The notes: generated by a model from the letters alone, not told the origin. DNA of 64,000 nt from Lutimonas vermicola (GCF_038433205.1 NZ_JBCDNA010000001.1:806001-870000), one strand, 5' to 3'. Shown: positions 55,018-63,963, counted from the stretch's first letter. Program-made: numbers and translations.

Positions 55018-55832
55018 AGAACTAAATATTTATATCGGATCCGCCAAAACCTTAAAGGTACCATGTAAACAAATTGTCTAAGAGATATTCTTCTTTTTCT
55101 TAAAAGCATTAAAAGATACAATTGATAACGTCTCTGTTTTTCTGTCATAATTCCTTTGTGCTTCAAATAAAAGGAATAGGCCCCAAGAAACCTTCTTGGA
55201 GAAGTTGTAATACGACCCATTTCATGCTCCATATGAATTATCGATAATGGCTCTTGTATGCAAATCCCATTTCCGAATACTTTCACAATTCGAAGCCAGA
55301 AATCATAATCTTGATATGCAGTCAAAGACTCATCAAAACCTCCTATTTGCAAAGCATAAAATCTTAATGTCAGCATTTGATTTCCACCGCCTAAAGGATA
55401 ATAATATAAAAGATCCTCAAGCTTAACAATCCTTTTGGGAATAATTGCTTTTTTTCTATCTATTTTTTGCTCAAAATACCCTGTGGCCACCATTGAATAA
55501 TCTGCCTTGAAATTCTTCAACATAACTTCAATTTTATCTGGTAACATTTCATCGTCATCATCGAGGAATGTCACAAACTTTCCTGTTGCATTAAGGATGC
55601 CAAGGTTTCTAGAAGAAGGAGCCCCTTTAGGAATTGCATTTCTATAGTATCTTAATCGAGGTTCTTCTTTTATCAAATTAACCATGAATTCATCAGTTCC
55701 ATCACTTGAAGCATCATTTACAACAATTATTTCAAGGCAATTATATGATTGAGCTAATAACGATTCGATTGCTCGTGTTAGCAGATTCTTTCTATTATGT
55801 GTTGGAATGATAATGCTTACCTTTTCAATCAT
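54990..55832 (-). CDS. Glycosyltransferase family 2
   Basis: A 280-residue GT-A enzyme: VSIIIPTHNRKNLLTRAIES, VVNDASSDGT and TFLDDDDEMLPDKIE with the DXD site. Gln and Trp motifs near ESLTAYQDYDFWLRI are typical of the acceptor side. It overlaps the sulfotransferase gene by 28 bp, so coupled translation is likely. Linkage unknown. Confidence 0.88.
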   Translation of the reverse strand: MIEKVSIIIPTHNRKNLLTRAIESLLAQSYNCLEIIVVNDASSDGTDEFMVNLIKEEPRLRYYRNAIPKGAPSSRNLGILNATGKFVTFLDDDDEMLPDKIEVMLKNFKADYSMVATGYFEQKIDRKKAIIPKRIVKLEDLLYYYPLGGGNQMLTLRFYALQIGGFDESLTAYQDYDFWLRIVKVFGNGICIQEPLSIIHMEHEMGRITTSPRRFLGAYSFYLKHKGIMTEKQRRYQLYLLMLLRKRRISLRQFVYMVPLRFWRIRYKYLVLCYFPFLSK

Positions 55833-55879
55833 ATATTATTAAATAATAGTATCGAACCTGCTTTGTCAAAATTAATTTA

Positions 55880-57052
55880 CTACACATTAATAACTTTTTC
55901 ATTAAATAAGGAATAGTATTTCTCTGTTATTATTTTAGTTTTAAAAGATCTAATTTTTTCTAATGACAATTTAGTCATTCGACAAAATTTTTCGCAGTCA
56001 ATACTATTTAAAACTTCTAACAATTCCAATTTATTTGGGTTTATAAAAAGCGCTTCCTTAGAACTAAAATATCCATCTGCACCGGTTCCTTTGGATCCAA
56101 TAATTAGTAGATTCCTAGCGGCTGCCTCAAAATACACTCTTCCAAAAGTTTCTCTTTCACTTAAAAGAATAAAAATATCATTTTTGTCAAGAACTGATCT
56201 GACATCATCTTGATTTAAAAAACCGTGAAAATGAACATATGATGCCAGACCATATTCATTGACCAAATATTTCAACCTCTCTTCCTCTGGTCCTTCTCCA
56301 ATAATATCAAAATTAAAACTATTATTTTCATTTTTTAATGAATTAAGGGCATCAAGGATAATGTCAATGTTTTTTAAGGATAGAAGTCGCGCCACAGTTA
56401 CGATTCTAAGTTTCGACGGTAACACTTTTTTTTCAACAACATCTTTAAACCAAAAATCATCCAATCCATGAGGAATAAGGCTAATTTCATGGTGTTTTTT
56501 AACATTACCATGCATTGAATAGCTTGGTGTCGAAAGGTTTTGAGCATTTTCGAGGATTTTTGTTACCCATTTTTTTTCATATACATAACTATAAACTCCT
56601 CTTAATGTAATTATATAAGGTGTCCCATACTTTTTATATAGTTTATATGCATAAAAACCATCTGTGATATTATGCGCATGAATTATATCAGGTTTATAAT
56701 CTTTATATAGATTGTATAAATCCTTTTGATGAAATACGAACTGAATTCTAAAAGCCCACATACTCTTTTCCAAGCTAGAGTATAATCCTTTTAAAGGAAT
56801 AAATGACCTGAAAAACCGAATCTTAATATTATATTTCTCGTCGGTATATGCCTTATTAGTAACTATCTGATAATTACGACGAACTCCTGTTGTTAAATCT
56901 GAAAGAAATTTAGGAATATAAAAGCATGGATATACAAAAATTGATTCAATATTATATGCAGATTTTAAATCGGAATAAATCTTTAACGTAATATCATTTT
57001 CTGAAACCAACCCTTTGATTGGTAGGAATTTACATATGTTTAAAACTTTCAT
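55880..57052 (-). CDS. Glycosyltransferase family 4
   Basis: A 390-residue GT-B glycosyltransferase. IIHAHNITDGFYAYKLYKKY lies in the acceptor domain. LRIVTVARLLSLKNIDIILD, DIIGEGPEEERL and LSERETFGRVYFEAAARN form the donor site. Upstream of it a 307-bp AT-rich gap separates it from the flippase. Confidence 0.88.
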   Translation of the reverse strand: MKVLNICKFLPIKGLVSENDITLKIYSDLKSAYNIESIFVYPCFYIPKFLSDLTTGVRRNYQIVTNKAYTDEKYNIKIRFFRSFIPLKGLYSSLEKSMWAFRIQFVFHQKDLYNLYKDYKPDIIHAHNITDGFYAYKLYKKYGTPYIITLRGVYSYVYEKKWVTKILENAQNLSTPSYSMHGNVKKHHEISLIPHGLDDFWFKDVVEKKVLPSKLRIVTVARLLSLKNIDIILDALNSLKNENNSFNFDIIGEGPEEERLKYLVNEYGLASYVHFHGFLNQDDVRSVLDKNDIFILLSERETFGRVYFEAAARNLLIIGSKGTGADGYFSSKEALFINPNKLELLEVLNSIDCEKFCRMTKLSLEKIRSFKTKIITEKYYSLFNEKVINV

Positions 57053-57359
57053 TCAATTTAAAATTTATTCTATTATTAAACCAAATTAACAAGGTTTTAC
57101 ATAATTTTCAATGCGTATCAATTTTACTAGTTTTAGCATTAGAATATTCATTTGCCAAAAATAAAGTATTTATTAATTTTAATTTTATACGGTTCACAAT
57201 TAATAAGCTTTCTAATTCAACTTCTTTAAATAAATCTTAAAAGAGAGTTTATAATCTAAACGTAATCCATCTTAGGAAAAAATATTTATATATAATACTT
57301 GAATCACAAATACTAATTTTGAATTTTAAAAATACTGTTGTTTAGGAAATTCTACATAA
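57053..57359. other. AT-rich gap without a recognisable gene
   Basis: The best open stretch is about 41 codons on the minus strand (57108-57233) ending in TGA, with no ATG and no recognised similarity. A minus-strand TATTTTTG (57156-57163) matches TAnnTTTG and could drive the glycosyltransferase gene, but lacks a -33 box. Confidence 0.4.
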
Positions 57360-58814
57360 TTATCGATTAAATACTTTATGTTTTTTCGAAATAATATTAA
57401 TCATTACCTTTAAAAGTGAAAATGAATCTATAATTAAATGAATGGTTAGTAAAATTAAAATGAGGATCGTAAATCGATAATCTATATTTTTATATAAAAA
57501 AATCCAAAGTATTAGAGCAAAAAATATTTTTGGTAACCAAAATTTCAGGACAATACTTCTATTAATATTTAATGTCATAATAAACACATAAATCATGTTT
57601 ATTGGCAAGACTAGTGTTATATAGCAAAGCGTATAATACTGAGCAATTGCAAGCATAGATATAGAACTTCCGTACAAAACACTCAATACAATTAAAGTAG
57701 CCGACAACAACCCCCATATCATGAATTCTTTATCTTTTCCATTCAAAAGTACCATATGACCAACCGTTGTTTGCAGTACTTGAAGAAATATCAAAATACC
57801 AAAATAGGGTAATATTTCACCCACTTGAGTCCATTGATTTCCATAAACAAAAGTAATTAATTCCGTTGGAAACAAAATAAAAATAAATACGAGAGGAACA
57901 GGAACGAAACTTAGAATCTTTAAAATATTCATATATTCTTTTTTCCAATTACCATCAATATTAATTTTTTCTTTCATTGATGGAAATAGAACAGACGAAA
58001 AAACCCCTCTAATTAAATTTAGTGGCAATTGCAATAGACCATAGGCCTTGGAATAAATCCCTAAACTCGATGTACCATAGATTTTCCCAATTAATAAGTT
58101 ATCGAAATTACGAGACCAATAATTAACTACATTAAAAACAGTGACTCCTTTTAAAATTGACATATTCATTCTGAAAGATACAATAATCACTTTTTTATTT
58201 ACAATACTTGGAATAAAACCAGAAAACTTGAAATAAAGAAATATTTTAAGAATATTACCAATCATCATAGGAATTAACAACGACCAATATTTAAAATCCA
58301 TCAAGGCCAAAGCAATAACACATACCGCCGTAAAAATGCTTGCAGCCATTTCTATTTTACCTATCGTTGCAAATTGTAAGTTTTTCCTTAAAAGAGCGCT
58401 TGAAACAAGCGAAAAGTTTGATAAAGATGTGTTTAATCCTATGAATAGCACTATATTTATTAATCTGTCATCTTCATAAAAAATTGCTACTGGATATGCT
58501 AACAAACAAATTATTGCACCAACTAATATAGATAAACCAATAAGCAAATTGGATGTTCCATTCCAAAAAGAGTATTTGTAATCAGATCTTATTACCGCCA
58601 TTGAAAGTCCATTATCCTTAAAAATTAGGAAAAAACCCGTTATTACAGTCACAATGGCTACAATACCAAAATCCTCCGGAGTCAACAATCTTGCTGTGAT
58701 CATTGAAATGAAAAACAATATTAACGTGCTTGAATATTTGTATCCTCCAACAACAATTAAATTCCGGAGAAGTTTTTTATAGAAAGACATTTTTTCGCTT
58801 ATTAAAAATTCCAA
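57360..58814 (-). CDS. Polysaccharide flippase, Wzx/MOP family
   Basis: A 484-residue membrane protein with about 12-14 hydrophobic segments. FISMITARLLTPEDFGIVAIV is the typical N-terminal signature of WzxC/TuaB-like flippases, and GTSSLGIYSKAYGLLQLPLN a second. It moves undecaprenyl-linked repeat units across the inner membrane. The true start may be the internal ATG at 58790 (MSFYKK). Together with the Wzy-like gene it indicates Wzx/Wzy-dependent assembly. Confidence 0.9.
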   Translation of the reverse strand: MEFLISEKMSFYKKLLRNLIVVGGYKYSSTLILFFISMITARLLTPEDFGIVAIVTVITGFFLIFKDNGLSMAVIRSDYKYSFWNGTSNLLIGLSILVGAIICLLAYPVAIFYEDDRLINIVLFIGLNTSLSNFSLVSSALLRKNLQFATIGKIEMAASIFTAVCVIALALMDFKYWSLLIPMMIGNILKIFLYFKFSGFIPSIVNKKVIIVSFRMNMSILKGVTVFNVVNYWSRNFDNLLIGKIYGTSSLGIYSKAYGLLQLPLNLIRGVFSSVLFPSMKEKINIDGNWKKEYMNILKILSFVPVPLVFIFILFPTELITFVYGNQWTQVGEILPYFGILIFLQVLQTTVGHMVLLNGKDKEFMIWGLLSATLIVLSVLYGSSISMLAIAQYYTLCYITLVLPINMIYVFIMTLNINRSIVLKFWLPKIFFALILWIFLYKNIDYRFTILILILLTIHLIIDSFSLLKVMINIISKKHKVFNR

Positions 58815-58834
58815 TAATCCAGGCGTTTTTTACT

Positions 58835-58909
58835 TTATGCTAGATTTTTATTAATTTCCTCTTTCAAACTATCATAAATTTTTTGTTTATCTTTTTCCGA
58901 AATACTTGT
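58835..58909 (-). pseudogene. Possible C-terminal relic of a degraded gene
   Basis: An open stretch with no start, ending ISEKDKQKIYDSLKEEINKN then LA and TAA (58835-58837), has protein-like composition. Further up (to about 59150) other frames hold pieces such as LEKLFQHDNEENIR, interrupted by stops. This looks like a decayed gene of unknown family. The rest of the 58815-59220 gap holds only the palindrome at its right end. Confidence 0.3.
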
Positions 58910-59190
58910 CTTCTAATGATTTTTTTTATGACTTTTAAATATATATTCCCAATTTCAGAGAATCTCTCATAGAGATTGCATACCAGCTAGACTAATGACA
59001 TAAATTTCTTGATTCATCGGTTCTTATATTTTCTTCATTATCGTGCTGAAAAAGTTTTTCTAGTTCTATCAATTAATTCATAAAAGGATTTTATGAATGA
59101 TCTTGTAAATCATCTTGAATTAGAATAACATCTTAGGCCCACTCAAAATTTATCCCACTCAACATTTATTCCTGAAAAAACTGAACTCCA

Positions 59191-59236
59191 TTATAAAAGA
59201 ATATAATGACTTATAAGTCATTATATTCTTTTATAA
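59191..59236. repeat. Perfect 46-bp palindrome at the methyltransferase stop
   Basis: Each 23-bp half is the exact reverse complement of the other, centred between 59213 and 59214. It includes the stop codon (59221-59223) and the last four codons plus of the methyltransferase-like gene. It could form a long hairpin in RNA as a terminator or processing site, despite the AT-rich stem. Confidence 0.9.
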
Positions 59237-59976
59237 TATTCGTTTACTCTGTACTTATGTCCTTGAAAAAATGGTTGTGTTATAAAACCATCTCCTTTCA
59301 CCAAAATAGAGTAAACTGTATAATTAAATAATTTACATTGAAGTCTTTCTTGCCAGCTTAAAGAAATTTTATACTCTTTTTCTCTAAATGTATCATCAAG
59401 AAATATAACATATTCTTCCGAAAGTAAGTTGTTGTTGGTTAAAAAAGGGATAGCACCGTCACGAGCTGTTTTATCTACTGTTGTACTTGGAGCATCCACT
59501 AAAACAAGATCAAATTGATAATTCTTTCTGCATAAAAATTCCGAAACAATTTTATCATCATACCAATAGCCATAATTTCCTTCCTTTAAGGATGCTGTTT
59601 TAAATGTAACAAGGTGTTCACATTCAATTTTTTTTAAATTTTCCTTTATTACTTGTTGCCATTTTTCATCTTCATCCAAAGATAATAATGTAGAGTCTAA
59701 ATTATTATCTTTAATCACTTTCGCAAGATATAAAGTTGAAATTCCAGAACCTATCTCTAAAATTTGAGATCTATCGTTTATGATAATCTCATTGATCACA
59801 TGCAGCAAAGTCGTCGGAGACAATGAATAACTGGATTTAGGAAAGAATCCTAAATTTATTTTTGATAATTCTATTGAAGCAATAGAATCATCTAACTTTA
59901 ACAGTTCCAAAAATTGATTTTTCTTAGAATCTCTCAACATGTTTATAAGTTTCCTAAAAGGGTCTAAAACATTCAT
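59221..59976 (-). CDS. Class I SAM-dependent methyltransferase-like protein
   Basis: A 251-residue protein with a Rossmann-like SAM motif, SQILEIGSGISTLYLAKVI (about 94-112), and a later FDLVLVDAPSTTVDK motif typical of O-methyltransferases. The substrate is unknown; a glycan O-methylation is plausible from context. It is 7 bp downstream of the second sulfotransferase-like gene. Its 3' end forms half of a perfect palindrome. Confidence 0.7.
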   Translation of the reverse strand: MNVLDPFRKLINMLRDSKKNQFLELLKLDDSIASIELSKINLGFFPKSSYSLSPTTLLHVINEIIINDRSQILEIGSGISTLYLAKVIKDNNLDSTLLSLDEDEKWQQVIKENLKKIECEHLVTFKTASLKEGNYGYWYDDKIVSEFLCRKNYQFDLVLVDAPSTTVDKTARDGAIPFLTNNNLLSEEYVIFLDDTFREKEYKISLSWQERLQCKLFNYTVYSILVKGDGFITQPFFQGHKYRVNEYYKRI

Positions 59977-59983
59977 AAAATTT

Positions 59984-60628
59984 TTATTTTTTTATTTTCA
60001 AAAATTTAAAGATCGAATTCAAATTACTATTCCGTCTCGAAATTTTATTCTTATTGAGAACAACATTTTCATTCTCTGTTGAAAGTGAAGGGTTATATTT
60101 TACATTGAACTCATCTAATGCTTTATTTATATCTCCTTTGGCTCCAATTGAATTCCAGAAAAATTCAAAGTCCTCTTTTATAGTTGATACATTAATCTCT
60201 AACACTTTTGATTTATCTTTTAGAAATAACCCAATATTGGCATTTGTAATATTAACATAATCCTTACATACATTTAATTTTTCTCTCTTTGTTAAATTTT
60301 CGATTTGTAAGAAATTAATTGCGTATGCATATGCTTTTATGATACTGTGCTTGTTTTGCCATCTTTTATTGAAACTCGAGGCTGTTTCACTACTATTACG
60401 GAGCAAATGTACATAAAAAGCACTGTTGCCATATTTTTGATCTAAGGACCCTAAAAAAAATGAAAGCCTATTATCAACTTCAATATGATTATCAGGATAA
60501 TTTAATCTTTCATGGCTGATTTTGTCTCTTAAACTTTCATGTCCAAAAGAATAATTTTCAATATGACTGCATGCTTTTGAAAATGTAGTTGAAGCAGTTC
60601 TTCCTGTAGATAGTACAAAAATATTCAT
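59984..60628 (-). CDS. Sulfotransferase-like P-loop protein
   Basis: A 214-residue protein. IFVLSTGRTASTTFSKACSH at the N-terminus resembles the 5'-phosphosulfate loop of sulfotransferases, and HLLRNSSETASSFNKRW (about 71-87) the 3'-phosphate site. It is shorter than the other sulfotransferase in the locus. It is the first minus-strand gene of the polysaccharide locus. An alternative is a related but non-sulfating P-loop family. Confidence 0.7.
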   Translation of the reverse strand: MNIFVLSTGRTASTTFSKACSHIENYSFGHESLRDKISHERLNYPDNHIEVDNRLSFFLGSLDQKYGNSAFYVHLLRNSSETASSFNKRWQNKHSIIKAYAYAINFLQIENLTKREKLNVCKDYVNITNANIGLFLKDKSKVLEINVSTIKEDFEFFWNSIGAKGDINKALDEFNVKYNPSLSTENENVVLNKNKISRRNSNLNSIFKFLKIKK

Positions 60629-60919
60629 TCTTTAAAGATAATTATAGTTTATAAATATACTTTGGTATAATGGATCCCATTTACTCAAATTCAATTCTAC
60701 GGATTGTATATAGTATATTTTTAATCCTGGAAGCTAACTTTTATTGTATACAAAAAATCACAGCTCCGCCCTTATCACTCCCATTTCCACTTATGGGAAA
60801 TGGCAAAATCATTGATCAAAATGACCGTGAGTGATTTTAGAAATCTATTTAGAAAATGGCTTTAAGCCAAATTCAGACTTCTTTTTTTAAGCAGAAACCT
60901 TTCTGTTTTTTTCAACCCC

Positions 60920-60927
60920 CAAATATA
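60920..60927 (-). promoter_or_regulatory. Candidate -7 element for the polysaccharide operon
   Basis: The minus strand reads TATATTTG (TAnnTTTG), about 290 bp before the first gene. A -33 TTTG is not evident. If used, the mRNA would have a long, structured 5' leader. Confidence 0.3.
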
Positions 60928-61057
60928 ATTTATTAATACAGTTATAAGGCTTAAAACGGCTGAATTTTATCAAGAAATTATCACGGCATTAACAATCGTG
61001 TATTCAAGGCATTAGTTATAGTATAGACAGATAGAGCGCTGATTTATATAGATAAAT

Positions 61058-61086
61058 GCAGAAGTGAGAAGGTAGAAGTGAGAAGT
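61058..61086. repeat. AGAAGTG heptamer array, inverted relative to the one before gntP's stop
   Basis: Units of GAAGTGA/GAAGGTA type. GAGAAGGTAGAAGT (61066-61079) is the exact reverse complement of 61334-61347 in the array on the other side of a 170-bp spacer. Confidence 0.8.
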
Positions 61087-61279
61087 AAAGTTCAAGAGAG
61101 ATTAAAAAAATCCCTAATAATTGAATCTAAAATCCCGAACTCTTAATTCTAAGGCCCAAAATTGACATTCTAAGGACTCCCATAATTATTCGCTTATATT
61201 ACTATTTTATATTGTAACGGCAACAGTAGAATCGCTATTTAATAAATAAGTTCAACCACTTCTGCCTTCTCCCTTCTCA

Positions 61280-61299
61280 CCTGCCTGCCGGCAGGCAGG
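61280..61299. repeat. 20-bp GC-rich palindrome
   Basis: CCTGCCTGCCGGCAGGCAGG is a perfect palindrome interrupting the TTCTCAC array. It is far more GC-rich than its surroundings. I recall similar palindromes scattered in other Bacteroidota genomes, unverified here. Confidence 0.9.
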
Positions 61300-61370
61300 C
61301 TTCTCACTTCTCACTTCTCACTTCTTACTTCACACTTCTACCTTCTCCCTTCTCCCTTCTCACTTCTCCC
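61300..61370. repeat. TTCTCAC heptamer array touching the gntP stop
   Basis: Tandem units of TTCTCAC with variants (TTCTTAC, TTCACAC, TTCTACC, TTCTCCC). The array ends at 61370, immediately next to the gntP stop codon (61371-61373). Confidence 0.9.
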
Positions 61371-62693
61371 CTACAACAAAACCACTCCCAACCCTAAAAC
61401 TATCAACACCCCAACAAGCCCCTGCAACAACGTGGCCACAGTCTGACTTTTAAGCGCAGTTTTGGTATCCATTTCGGTAAACTGAGCTACCACCCAGAAA
61501 AAACTGTCATTGATATGAGAAACGGTCATGGCTCCTGCCCCGATGGAGAGCACAGCAAGAGCCCTTCCCATAGCAGAATCCAATCCAAAACTCTCAAGTA
61601 CTGGGGCAACTATTGCGGCAGTGGTGATGATGGCAACCGTCGAAGAACCTTGTGCCGTTTTTAAAACCGCTGCAATGATAAAAGGCAATAGCAAACCAAG
61701 TTCCATGTCTGAAAAACTCTCCCCAATAAAATCTCCTATTCCGGTTGCTCTCAAAATGGCCCCAAAAGCACCCCCTGCCCCTGTGATCAAGATGATGACC
61801 CCGGCCTGTTTGAGACCTTCACCTACCCAATGCGTATGGGTATCCTGAATCTTTTTATCCTTTAATTGAAAAGCCAAAGCAACTCCAATAAACAAAGCAA
61901 TCATCGGATTACCTATAAAATGGAGGAAATCGGCAAAATTACCTTCACCAAAAGGAAACGTAGGATACGTTGCGATAGAATTTAAAGCAATGAGAAGTAT
62001 AGGCACCAGGATCGGTGCAAATGACATGCTGGTTTTCGGGAGCCTGGCAGTAATTGTCTTGTCCGTTTGTGTATCTTCAACAGGCTTGCCAATTTTATTT
62101 CCAATGAATCTCCCCCAGAACATCCCGGTCAAAGCCACGGGGACCGCCACCACAAAACCCAGCATGATCACCAATCCTATGTCGGCGTCTAAAGCTGCCG
62201 CAGCTGCTAGCGGGCCTGGAGTTGGAGGGATAAAAACATGGGTCGCATATAAACCCGCAGCCAGGGAAACCCCTAAAACAACCAATGGGATTTTCGATCT
62301 TTTACTAATGGCCTTCATCAGGGAAGACAAAATGATAAAACCCGAATCACAATAAACCGGTATGGAAACAATAAAGCCCGTTAGGTTCATCGCCAGGGGA
62401 GCGTTTTTCTTACCAACAAGTTTGATCACCCAATTCGCCAGGGCCATGGCCCCGCCACTTCTTTCAAGATAGACCCCGATGATGGTCCCAAAAGCAATAA
62501 TAATGCCTATGCTACCCAGCGTCTTACCAAAACCATTCATTAGGGTTTGGGTTACTTCAGCTTCATCTAATCCCCCAACGAAACCCATGACGATCCCGGC
62601 AAAAAGTAAACTTAAAAATGGATGGATATTGAATTTCGAGGAGGCAACGATCATCAAAATCACAACAATAACAAGGGAAATTAGAATCAGCAT
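61371..62693 (-). CDS. GntP-family gluconate/glycerate:H+ symporter
   Basis: A 440-residue inner-membrane transporter with about 12 segments. NIHPFLSLLFAGIVMGFVGG, SIGIIIAFGTIIGVYLERSG, PVYCDSGFIILSSLMKA and AAKGxGSSTVA-like TAQGSSTVAIITTAAI are typical of GntP permeases. The glycerate kinase gene lies 128 bp upstream on the same strand, so glycerate is a better substrate guess than gluconate. No gluconate kinase is nearby. Confidence 0.9.
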   Translation of the reverse strand: MLILISLVIVVILMIVASSKFNIHPFLSLLFAGIVMGFVGGLDEAEVTQTLMNGFGKTLGSIGIIIAFGTIIGVYLERSGGAMALANWVIKLVGKKNAPLAMNLTGFIVSIPVYCDSGFIILSSLMKAISKRSKIPLVVLGVSLAAGLYATHVFIPPTPGPLAAAAALDADIGLVIMLGFVVAVPVALTGMFWGRFIGNKIGKPVEDTQTDKTITARLPKTSMSFAPILVPILLIALNSIATYPTFPFGEGNFADFLHFIGNPMIALFIGVALAFQLKDKKIQDTHTHWVGEGLKQAGVIILITGAGGAFGAILRATGIGDFIGESFSDMELGLLLPFIIAAVLKTAQGSSTVAIITTAAIVAPVLESFGLDSAMGRALAVLSIGAGAMTVSHINDSFFWVVAQFTEMDTKTALKSQTVATLLQGLVGVLIVLGLGVVLL

Positions 62694-62701
62694 GGGGTGA
62701 A

Positions 62702-62738
62702 GGGTTAAGTTTTAAGGATTAAGGACTAGGTATTAAGT
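62702..62738. repeat. TTAAGTTTTAAGGATTAAGGACTA repeat region
   Basis: Units TTAAGTTTTAAGG and TTAAGGACTAGG directly upstream of gntP are of the same family as the inverted repeats around the four-helix genes. No four-helix gene is present here. Confidence 0.7.
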
Positions 62739-62765
62739 TTTTGGTAATCGATTTATATCATTCCT

Positions 62766-62821
62766 GCATTGTAGCATTTCAGCATTGTAGCATTGTAGCA
62801 TTTCAGCATTAAAGCATTTCA
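62766..62821. repeat. Octamer array (GCATTGTA/GCATTTCA)7 touching the glycerate kinase stop
   Basis: Seven contiguous 8-nt units: GCATTGTA three times, GCATTTCA three times and GCATTAAA once. It ends at 62821, the base before the glycerate kinase stop codon (62822-62824). Confidence 0.9.
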
Positions 62822-63955
62822 TCACATATCCTCCTGCAACCTCAAGGCAAAATCTTTGGCCATTTTACTCAAATACACCCTTCCATTTTCCATGGCGTCT
62901 TCCAAATTCATGGCTTCGAGCATTACAGATGACGAATATCTAATCCCCATCGTAGAAAGGGCATCCTGAGGCAAGGTGATCCTACCACAAAAAGCAGCGA
63001 CAGGTATGTTTTGCAATTGTGCTGCTTCCACTACCCCTTTCACCGCTTTACCCAATAAGGTTTGGAAATCCAGTTTTCCTTCTCCTGTAATCAGCCAGTC
63101 AGCACCAGCTATCCTTTTGTCAAATTGAATCATTTTCTTGATCAATTCGATCCCGGATTTCAATTCTCCATTTAAAAAATAAATTGCCCCGGCTCCCATT
63201 CCTCCCGCTGCCCCGGTTCCGTAAATATCGTGTATATCCTGATTAAAAACCTTTATAAGTAACTTGCTAAAATCCTGAAGCCCCTGATCAAGGAAAGCTA
63301 TTTCTTTCTCCGATGCTCCTTTTTGAGGGCCGTATATATAAGCCGCCCCTTCTTCTCCATAAAGGGGGTTGATAACGTCACAGGCCACTTCAAAATCTAT
63401 TTGCATGATCCGCGGATCAACATTCTCGGTTCGGATCTCTTTGACCAGGGATAAATTTTTCCCGATGGGTTTTACTTCCTTACCATCTGCGTCTAAAAAC
63501 TGATAGCCCAAGGCGGCAGCCATACCCATTCCACAGTCGTTGGTTGCACTTCCGCCAATGCCTAATATGATCCGTTCTGCTCCCGCATCCATTGCAGCGG
63601 TAATCAACTCTCCGGTTCCATAAGTAGTCGTATTCATACAGTTCTGGTCTTCTTTTGCCAACAACCTTAAGCCGGAAGCTTCGGCCATTTCTACAAAAGC
63701 TATTTTATAATCCTCATTATACAAATAAGATGCCTGTATTTTTCTAAATAAGGGGTCGTTGACCACTATCGTTTTTTTGCCATGAGGTACCTGAGTCTCA
63801 AGCGCAGCAAGTGTGCCGTCTCCCCCATCCGCGACAGGTGCTTCTATGATCTCCACATCGGGCAATACTTCCCAGATGGCTTCTTTGACCACCCAGCAAA
63901 ACTCTATCCCCGTAAGGGAACCCCTGAATTTATCCGGTGCAATGATTATTTTCAT
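62822..63955 (-). CDS. Glycerate kinase
   Basis: A 377-residue kinase of the GlxK/GarK (type II) family that phosphorylates D-glycerate, usually to 2-phosphoglycerate. Motifs: IIIAPDKFRGSLTG at the start, EAPVADGGDGT, GIGGSATNDCGMGMAAALG and DWLITGEGKLDFQTL. It probably forms an operon with the GntP-type permease downstream, feeding imported glycerate into lower glycolysis. Confidence 0.94.
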   Translation of the reverse strand: MKIIIAPDKFRGSLTGIEFCWVVKEAIWEVLPDVEIIEAPVADGGDGTLAALETQVPHGKKTIVVNDPLFRKIQASYLYNEDYKIAFVEMAEASGLRLLAKEDQNCMNTTTYGTGELITAAMDAGAERIILGIGGSATNDCGMGMAAALGYQFLDADGKEVKPIGKNLSLVKEIRTENVDPRIMQIDFEVACDVINPLYGEEGAAYIYGPQKGASEKEIAFLDQGLQDFSKLLIKVFNQDIHDIYGTGAAGGMGAGAIYFLNGELKSGIELIKKMIQFDKRIAGADWLITGEGKLDFQTLLGKAVKGVVEAAQLQNIPVAAFCGRITLPQDALSTMGIRYSSSVMLEAMNLEDAMENGRVYLSKMAKDFALRLQEDM

Positions 63956-63963
63956 GATCTTAT

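Larger units (their letters stand above)
60629..61370. other. Long intergenic region upstream of the polysaccharide locus
   Basis: This 742-bp gap has no convincing ORF. It holds nested stems (ATCACTC/GAGTGAT, 60774-60780 with 60829-60835, enclosing CCATTTCC/GGAAATGG, 60781-60788 with 60796-60803), a minus-strand -7 candidate at 60920-60927, inverted heptamer arrays (61058-61086 and 61303-61370) and a 20-bp palindrome. The operon promoter should be here. Confidence 0.6.

Noticed and set aside
57108..57233. Small minus-strand gene in the gap upstream of a glycosyltransferase
   Set aside because: About 41 codons without an ATG, AT-rich composition and no recognised similarity; recorded only as gap content.
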